The notes under the pieces are model-generated. The model searched no databases, was not told the DNA's origin, and saw only the letters and a program-made list of their open reading frames with translations. Source: Streptomyces albiflavescens (lineage in GTDB: Bacteria > Actinomycetota > Actinomycetes > Streptomycetales > Streptomycetaceae). From it: a stretch of DNA of 64,000 nt. Location: positions 1 to 64,000 of the forward strand of contig NZ_BMMM01000020.1 of assembly GCF_014645835.1 (NCBI RefSeq), given 5' to 3'. The position numbers and the translations under genes are program-made. Shown here one piece after another: positions 58,747 to 64,000 of this stretch; the stretch's first letter is position 1; every line of letters starts with the position of its first letter.

Positions 58747-60360
58747 CAGGGGAGCGACCACCCAGCGCTGCGTCTTGTACATGCTGTCCTGCTGCCCGAT
58801 CTCGATCAGCTTGCGGGCGGCCGGGAAGGCTTCGTTGCCTTCGATCTCGTAGCCGACCTGCAAGGTGCCCGGCACGTCCCGGATCTCCAGCTGTTCGTGG
58901 ATCTCGGCGGCGGAGCGCTGTTCGTCGGAGCCCACCACGGCGAGGTGCTGGACCAGCCTGAGCTGGGCCGCGGCCAGCGATTCGGCCGGGTCGCGCGGGA
59001 GCGGCGCCGCGGCGGCCCGCGTCCCCTGCCCGGACGGCGGTGAGACCACGGAACTCGGCGTCCGGGTCGAACCCGTCGCCTCCCGCGTCGACAGGTGCGC
59101 CTGTACGACCGTGCCGTCGTTGTCGAGTGCCACGCGGATCTCGCCGCGTCCCGGCGTGATGACGGGCACGCCGTCGAATGCCTGACGGAAGGTCACATGT
59201 GTCTGCAGGGACACGGGCTCGCCGAGCTGCGAGCCGTCCATGGTGCCGGAGTTCTGCCACAGGTCGTGCACGCCGTCGGCGATCAACTCGGCGCCGTCCG
59301 CGTGCTGTTCGGCGAAGGCCCGGGCCAACTCCACGGCCCGGTCGGTGTCCAGCCGGGCGGTGTTGCGGTGGTTGGCCTCGGCGAGCTTGACCCAGCGCGC
59401 GGCGAGCGGCGCCGTGGCGACGTACCGGTCACCGGAGTTGGCGCTCAGTACACCCTGCCGTTCGACCTGGACCTCCTGGAGGGCGGCGGCCGGGAAGCTC
59501 GCCGCCTGTCCGAGCCTGGCGAGTTCCGCGCTCGGGTCCCGCGGCGCCAGCTGAACGGTCTGCTCCGGTACGGCGGTCGCCGCCTCGCGCAGGCTGCTGC
59601 GGGCGTAGTACCAGCGCCACGCGTACCAGGCGTCGGAGACGTGCTCGCGGAAGAACGTCCGCTCGGAGTTGAGGCGGTTGGTCGCCTCCGCCTGGGTCGG
59701 CCCGGTCGCGCAGACCGAGGGCGCCTGCCCGTGGTAGATGTCCCAGGACGCGTTCAGCCAGGCGTCGCAGAACGTCTGCCCGGCCCGCCACTTCTCCCAG
59801 AACTTCTTGCCGTAGTCCGGGCTGTCGATGCTCGTCGTCTCGAAGCCGAAGATCATCCGGGAGCCGAGGTTGGGGCCCGCCCAGGTGCGCACGGGAGTGT
59901 GCCCGTCGAGGACACGCAGCGAGTTGCAGGTGGACCAGAAGACATAGTTCGCCTTCTCGTTGCCGAATCCCATCCGGTTGGAGATCGCGTCGCTGCGGCC
60001 GTCCCACACCGCGCCGAGCGGCGCGAAGAACACCCCGTTGCCGTCCATCCCGCCGTGCCCGGAGTGGTAGACGGCGACCACGGCGTCCACGCCGTAGCGG
60101 TCCTGCCAGTTGTCGTACGTCTCCTCGTAGGCCCACACCTGCACGCCGCCGTCCGCGAACCAGAAGTTCCGGTCGTAGAACTGCTGGAGATAGGCGAGCC
60201 ACCCCGTGGCGTCCTCGTGTGTGTGGGAGAGCGGGTTCTGGTTCACGAACTTCTGGATGCTGAACGCACCCCACCAGCCGAAGGTCGAGTCACGGTCGGC
60301 CGCGCCGGGCTTGCCGGAATCGAGTGGTGACGGACCACGGTCCGCGTAGATCATGCGCAT
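58738..60360 (-). CDS. Caspase-like (DUF6345-type) protein
   Basis: A 540-residue protein with a caspase-fold N-terminal domain. VDAVVAVYHSGHGGMDGNGV puts the catalytic His at about 102, and NYVFWSTCNSLRV puts the Cys at about 145. Both follow hydrophobic strands, as in clan CD peptidases. The long C-terminal part (residues ~290-540) has PepSY/FTP-like repeats (VTFRQAFDGVPVITPGRGEIRVALDNDG), which often inhibit peptidases. No signal peptide or other domain is clear. ATG 60360 follows AGGGGGTTT. It faces away from the MoxR/VWA genes. Peptidase activity is inference. Confidence 0.7.
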   Translation of the reverse strand: MRMIYADRGPSPLDSGKPGAADRDSTFGWWGAFSIQKFVNQNPLSHTHEDATGWLAYLQQFYDRNFWFADGGVQVWAYEETYDNWQDRYGVDAVVAVYHSGHGGMDGNGVFFAPLGAVWDGRSDAISNRMGFGNEKANYVFWSTCNSLRVLDGHTPVRTWAGPNLGSRMIFGFETTSIDSPDYGKKFWEKWRAGQTFCDAWLNASWDIYHGQAPSVCATGPTQAEATNRLNSERTFFREHVSDAWYAWRWYYARSSLREAATAVPEQTVQLAPRDPSAELARLGQAASFPAAALQEVQVERQGVLSANSGDRYVATAPLAARWVKLAEANHRNTARLDTDRAVELARAFAEQHADGAELIADGVHDLWQNSGTMDGSQLGEPVSLQTHVTFRQAFDGVPVITPGRGEIRVALDNDGTVVQAHLSTREATGSTRTPSSVVSPPSGQGTRAAAAPLPRDPAESLAAAQLRLVQHLAVVGSDEQRSAAEIHEQLEIRDVPGTLQVGYEIEGNEAFPAARKLIEIGQQDSMYKTQRWVVAPLAR

Positions 60361-60652
60361 GGTCAAACCCCCTGATGGTTCACCTCGCCGCGCTCGGTCC
60401 CAGAGGGGCGAGGGGGCCACAAAATGTCACCGGCGCGGGGGTTTGCCCAGCGCGTATTCCGGCCATAGCGACCGTGCCCCGGGCATGGCACGGCGCCCCA
60501 CCGGTCGCTCGCGGACAGCCGCTCCGGTGGTACGGAGACAGGCCCGTGCGCCGGAAAATGGGCTGCGGCGAACGGACGCCGGTGCCCACACTGTTCGTAT
60601 CGGACACCGCGCACCTGCGGGCCCCTCTCGAACACCCTCAAGGAGCTTGCGC

Positions 60653-61714
60653 GTGCAGGCAGCCGTCACTGTCACTCCCGCCCGGATTCCGGAGCTGCTG
60701 CTCGGTCTCGCGACCGTGCGGCCGGTCTTCATCTGGGGCGCCCCCGGCATCGGAAAGTCCTCTCTGGTACGGGAGTTCGCCGAGTCGCTGGGTCTTGAGT
60801 GCGTGAGCCTGCTCGGCACCCAGCTCGCCCCCGAGGACCTCATCGGCGTCCCGCAGATCCGCGACGGCCGCTCCGTCTTCTGCCCGCCGGAGGCGATCGC
60901 CCGCGACGAGCCGTACTGCCTGTTCCTGGACGAGCTGAACGCGGCGACGCCCGATGTGCAGAAGGCCTTCTACTCACTGATCCTGGACCGCCGCATCGGC
61001 AACTACGAGCTGCCGAAGGGCTCCATCGTGATCGGCGCGGGCAACCGCGCGACGGACAACGCGCTGGCGCGCCCGATCGCCTCGGCGCTGGTCAACCGCC
61101 TCACCCACGTCCACCTCGAGGCGTCCCCGAAGGACTGGCTCGCCTGGGCCGCCGTCAACGACATCCACCCGTGGGTCCTCGACCACCTCACCGACCGGCC
61201 CGACCACCTGTGGTCCAAGCCCCCGAAGACCGAGGAACCCTTCTCCACGCCCCGCTCCTGGCACATGCTCTCGGACGCGCTCCGCTCCTTCGGGCCGACC
61301 CTCGACGAGCCGACACTCAAGGTGATCGCGCACGGCACGCTGACGCCCGCGCACGCGGTCGCCTTCTGCGGCTATGTCAAGATCGTGCGCAGCCAGTTCG
61401 GCATCGAGGCCATCATCAAGGGCGACGCCCGCTGGCCGAACCGGCTGGAGGACCGCGACCTGCTCTATTACCTCGCCGAGTCCTTCCGCGGCCGCCTCGT
61501 CAAGGAACTGCCCGCGAGCAAGGAGCACCTCTCGGCGAACGCCCGGCAGACCGCCTACCGCGCCAAGTCCCTGCTCGTCCAGCTCGCCGAGATCTCCGTC
61601 GAGGTCGCCCAGAGCGTCATCGCCTCGGACGCCGACGGCAATCCCGTCCTGCCGGCGTGGTTCCTCGTGGAGGCGGCCCGGGACATGCCGCGTCTCGTGG
61701 AGGCCCGGCGGTGA
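60653..61714 (+). CDS. MoxR-type AAA ATPase
   Basis: A 353-residue AAA+ protein. Walker A GAPGIGKSS at 29-37, Walker B CLFLDELN at 89-96, and sensor GAGNRATDNALARPI follow the MoxR pattern. Such ATPases work with VWA partners to activate or assemble metal proteins or complexes. GTG 60653 with AAGGAGC upstream is the start; the longer frame overlaps the divergent gene. The stop overlaps the next gene as GTGA, so a fixed ratio with the VWA protein is expected. Confidence 0.9.
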   Translation: MQAAVTVTPARIPELLLGLATVRPVFIWGAPGIGKSSLVREFAESLGLECVSLLGTQLAPEDLIGVPQIRDGRSVFCPPEAIARDEPYCLFLDELNAATPDVQKAFYSLILDRRIGNYELPKGSIVIGAGNRATDNALARPIASALVNRLTHVHLEASPKDWLAWAAVNDIHPWVLDHLTDRPDHLWSKPPKTEEPFSTPRSWHMLSDALRSFGPTLDEPTLKVIAHGTLTPAHAVAFCGYVKIVRSQFGIEAIIKGDARWPNRLEDRDLLYYLAESFRGRLVKELPASKEHLSANARQTAYRAKSLLVQLAEISVEVAQSVIASDADGNPVLPAWFLVEAARDMPRLVEARR

Positions 61715-63513
61715 GCCGACCCCGCAAGCAGGACGCCCCGAAGCCGGATCCGGCCGCCGAGGCGTTCGCGGAGGGGATGCGGCTGGTACGGGCCAACCGC
61801 GCGCTCGCCGCCATCGGGTTCAGTACGTGCCGTCAGGAGAACTGCGTCATGGCGCCCCGGGACGGTCTGGTGAGCGTCGACTCCGACGGCACGCTGCACG
61901 TGCATTCCACCCGCCGGGCCGAACCCGCGGCCTGGGCCTGGGCCATCGCGCACGCCATCATCCACCTGGGCTTCGGCCATGTCCGGGCCGCGACCGGCGA
62001 GCGAGAGCAGCCCGACCGCTTCGACGTCGCCGCCCGCTGCGTCGTGGTCAACCGCTTCCTGCTCGGCTTTCCGATCGGGCAGACCCCCGAGGACCTCCCG
62101 GCGTCGTACCCCGACGGCGACGAGGAGCAGCTCGCCGCGCGCTGGCGCCGTGACGGCATCCCGCCCGCGTACGAGCGCTGCGGTACGGCGGGGCCCGAGC
62201 CGGACCAGGTCCTGGTGCCCTGGAACACCTGGATCGGCGGCACCCCGCCCGACTGGCAGATCGCCTTCGCACACGCGCTGACCCGCACCATGGCCACCGC
62301 GATGGACATGGCGGGCGGCCGCCGCACGTCCATGCGCGGCGGACCCACCCGGCTGCAGCCCTGGGAGAAGGCGCTGAGCTGGTTCGTCTCGTCCTACCCC
62401 CTTCTGGGCGGCATCGCGGCCGGCATCACCCTCGTCGCCGACGCCGAACTCGCCCGCGCCCACCACATTTCCGTCGCGGCCGTCGACGCGGAAGCGGCGG
62501 AGATCTACATCAACCCCCTCCGCCGGTTCGGCGACGAGGAATGGCGGTTCGTCCTCGCCCACGAGATGCTGCACGCCGCCCTGCGCCACGGCGACCGCTG
62601 CGGCACCCGCGACCCGTATCTCTTCAACGTCGCCGCCGACTATGTGATCAACGGCTGGCTGTGCGAGATGCAGGTCGGCACGATGCCCGAAGGCCTGCTG
62701 TACGACCCGGAGTTGAAGGGCCTGTCGGCAGAGGAGGTGTACGACCGGATGGCCGGCGACCTGCGCCGGATGCGCCGACTGGCCACGCTGCGCGGCAAGG
62801 GGGCGGGCGACATCCTCGGCGGCCCGCTCGGTTCACCGCCCGACTACGTCGACCTCGACGAGTTCTACCGCCGCGGCCTCGGACACGGTCTCGACCTGCA
62901 CCAGCAGCAGGAACGCGGCTACCTGCCGGGCGGGTTGGTGGAGGAGATCCGCGCGCTCAGCCACCCGCCGCTGCCGTGGGACGCCCGACTCGCCCGGTGG
63001 TTCGACGAGTTCGTGCCACGCCCCGAGCCCGTACGGACGTACGCGCGTCCGGCGCGCCGCCAGGCGGCGACCCCCGACATCCCGCGCGCGGGTCGCTATT
63101 TCCCGCCCGAGGAGATCGCCCGCTGCACCTTCGGCGTCGTCCTCGACACCTCCGGCTCCATGGACCGCACCCTGCTCGGCAAGGCGCTGGGCGCCATCGC
63201 CTCGTACGCCGAGGCCCGCGACGTACCGGCGGCCCGGGTCGTCTTCTGCGACGCCGCCCCGCACGACGCGGGCTACCTGCCGGTCACCGAGATCGCCGGA
63301 CGCGTCCGGGTGCACGGACGCGGCGGCACGGTCCTCCAGCCCGGCATCGACCTGCTGCACCGCGCCGACGACTTCCCGCCGGGCGCGCCCGTCCTGGTGA
63401 TCACGGACGGTTACTGCGATGTGCTGCGGGTGCGGCGCGAGCACGCGTACCTGATTCCGCAGAACGGGCGGCTCCCGTTCACCGCGCGTGGGCCGGTCTT
63501 CCGGGTGCGGTGA
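61711..63513 (+). CDS. DUF2201 metallopeptidase-like protein with VWA domain
   Basis: A 600-residue partner of the MoxR ATPase. A zinc-peptidase-like helix HEMLHAALRHGD has HExxH at 284-288. An earlier HAIIHLGFGH at 81-90 looks like a decayed duplicate of the same helix. The C-terminal VWA domain carries the MIDAS start DTSGSM at 479-484, then AARVVFCDAAPHDAGYLPV and VLVITDGYCD. The pair fits MoxR-VWA chaperone/remodelling modules. GTG 61711 coupled to the ATPase gene. A tandem repeat begins at its stop. Confidence 0.85.
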   Translation: MSRPRKQDAPKPDPAAEAFAEGMRLVRANRALAAIGFSTCRQENCVMAPRDGLVSVDSDGTLHVHSTRRAEPAAWAWAIAHAIIHLGFGHVRAATGEREQPDRFDVAARCVVVNRFLLGFPIGQTPEDLPASYPDGDEEQLAARWRRDGIPPAYERCGTAGPEPDQVLVPWNTWIGGTPPDWQIAFAHALTRTMATAMDMAGGRRTSMRGGPTRLQPWEKALSWFVSSYPLLGGIAAGITLVADAELARAHHISVAAVDAEAAEIYINPLRRFGDEEWRFVLAHEMLHAALRHGDRCGTRDPYLFNVAADYVINGWLCEMQVGTMPEGLLYDPELKGLSAEEVYDRMAGDLRRMRRLATLRGKGAGDILGGPLGSPPDYVDLDEFYRRGLGHGLDLHQQQERGYLPGGLVEEIRALSHPPLPWDARLARWFDEFVPRPEPVRTYARPARRQAATPDIPRAGRYFPPEEIARCTFGVVLDTSGSMDRTLLGKALGAIASYAEARDVPAARVVFCDAAPHDAGYLPVTEIAGRVRVHGRGGTVLQPGIDLLHRADDFPPGAPVLVITDGYCDVLRVRREHAYLIPQNGRLPFTARGPVFRVR

Positions 63514-63616
63514 CCGTCCCGCGGGTGTGGCGCGGCGTCTCACGGGTGCGGTGACGTGTCGTGCGGGTGTGGCGGCGTCTCACCGGTGCGGTGACATGTC
63601 GTGCGGGTGCGGTGAC
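63502..63616. repeat. About 40-bp tandem repeats beginning in the VWA gene's end
   Basis: Unit 1 (63502-63542) includes the stop codon; unit 2 (63543-63582) and the shortened unit 3 (63583-63616) follow with a few changes. Each has CGGGTGCGGTGAC...GCGGGTG(T/C)GG. No gene is seen in 63514-63700. Confidence 0.75.
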
Positions 63617-63700
63617 CCGTCTTCCGGGTGAGCCGGGCGCAGGTGTGATCGGATGGTGGGTACGGACCCCGAAAACGGGACCTCATCGAAGGGATTCATC

Positions 63701-64000
63701 GTGGCAACCACGCGCACCGCACACACCGTGTGGGAAGGCAACCTGCTCGAGGGCAGCGGCGTCGTCACCTTCGACTCCTCCGGCATCGGCCAGCAGCCGG
63801 TGACGTGGGCGTCGCGGGCCCAGGACGCGAACGGCAAAACCAGCCCCGAGGAGCTGATCGCCGCCGCCCACTCCAGCTGCTTCTCCATGGCGCTGTCGCA
63901 CGCCCTCGCGGGCGCCGGCACCCCGCCCACCAAGCTCGTCACCAACGCCGACGTCACCTTCCAGCCCGGCGAGGGCATCACCGGCATCCACCTCACCGTC
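63701..64000 (+). CDS. OsmC-family peroxiredoxin-like protein (cut by window end)
   Basis: The first 100 residues are present. HTVWEGNLLEGSGVVTFDSSG and TSPEELIAAAHSSCFSMALSHALAG identify OsmC/Ohr; the Cys of HSSCFSMALSH is the first redox Cys, and the second would lie beyond the window. Such enzymes reduce organic hydroperoxides. GTG 63701 with GAAGGGA 6-7 bases upstream. Whether it is OsmC proper or Ohr cannot be decided from this part. Confidence 0.85.
   Translation, partial: MATTRTAHTVWEGNLLEGSGVVTFDSSGIGQQPVTWASRAQDANGKTSPEELIAAAHSSCFSMALSHALAGAGTPPTKLVTNADVTFQPGEGITGIHLTV

Overview
The window is high-GC actinobacterial chromosome. Very high third-position GC, abundant GTG starts, GTGA/ATGA coupled genes, a rare TTA leucine codon, SpoIIE/ANTAR/SigF-type regulators and GC-rich hairpin terminators all point to Streptomyces or a close relative. 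It looks like ordinary chromosome carrying accessory islands: no rRNA, tRNA, CRISPR array, transposase or phage module was seen.

Layout. 0-2.5 kb: ADP-ribosylglycohydrolase-family protein and glycerate kinase. 2.8-4.3 kb: coupled phosphatidylserine synthase and decarboxylase genes (phosphatidylethanolamine synthesis). 4.5-13.8 kb: the ethylmalonyl-CoA pathway, with ccr, ethylmalonyl-CoA mutase, a CitE-type lyase, a MaoC hydratase and methylsuccinyl-CoA dehydrogenase packed in one operon, plus an upstream TetR regulator and a two-domain 3-hydroxyacyl-CoA dehydrogenase. Together these carry acetoacetyl-CoA/crotonyl-CoA through C5 intermediates to glyoxylate and propionyl-CoA. 14-17.3 kb: HEAT-repeat protein with a TTA codon, GNAT, RidA and a secreted tripeptidyl-aminopeptidase-like hydrolase. 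17.5-24.4 kb: radical SAM gene with a LexA-type box, SRPBCC protein, MFS transporter fused to beta-sandwich repeats, and a PAS-GAF-PP2C-HATPase phosphatase, followed by a 181-bp MITE-like hairpin element. 24.7-30.7 kb: a methyltransferase, then peptidases (M55, M20, S9, S66) pointing to breakdown of D-amino-acid or cell-wall peptides. Between the last two lies an overlooked 44-codon gene made of REFD repeats.

30.7-34.6 kb is decaying DNA: a PepX-like remnant, a broken arginase gene, and two copies of one ~39-bp element, one in the arginase remnant and one inserted in frame in a DUF5107/TPR gene. 35-41.3 kb: NADH-dehydrogenase-like flavoprotein coupled to a transketolase, a tiny hydrophobic membrane protein missed by long-ORF searches, a methyltransferase, and a PAP2-diacylglycerol-kinase fusion. 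41.5-48.6 kb: ABC-F ATPase and a stress block (PfpI, CBS, DUF2795, SigF-type sigma factor, PAS-GAF and GAF-ANTAR proteins). 48.8-58.6 kb: a secreted protein with sixteen exact 9-residue repeats, a lysine-free aminotransferase-fold protein coupled to a metallo-beta-lactamase-fold enzyme, a beta-helix-like membrane protein, DedA, a second MBL enzyme, a resolvase-fold-like protein and a holin-phosphodiesterase fusion. 58.7-64 kb: a caspase-like His/Cys protein divergent from a MoxR ATPase/VWA-metallopeptidase pair, then an OsmC-like gene cut by the window end.

The most original observations are the REFD-repeat microgene, the lysine-free aminotransferase homologue, the caspase-like/MoxR/VWA neighbourhood, the ~39-bp mobile repeat hitting two adjacent loci, and a recurring pattern in which short tandem duplications begin at gene stop codons.
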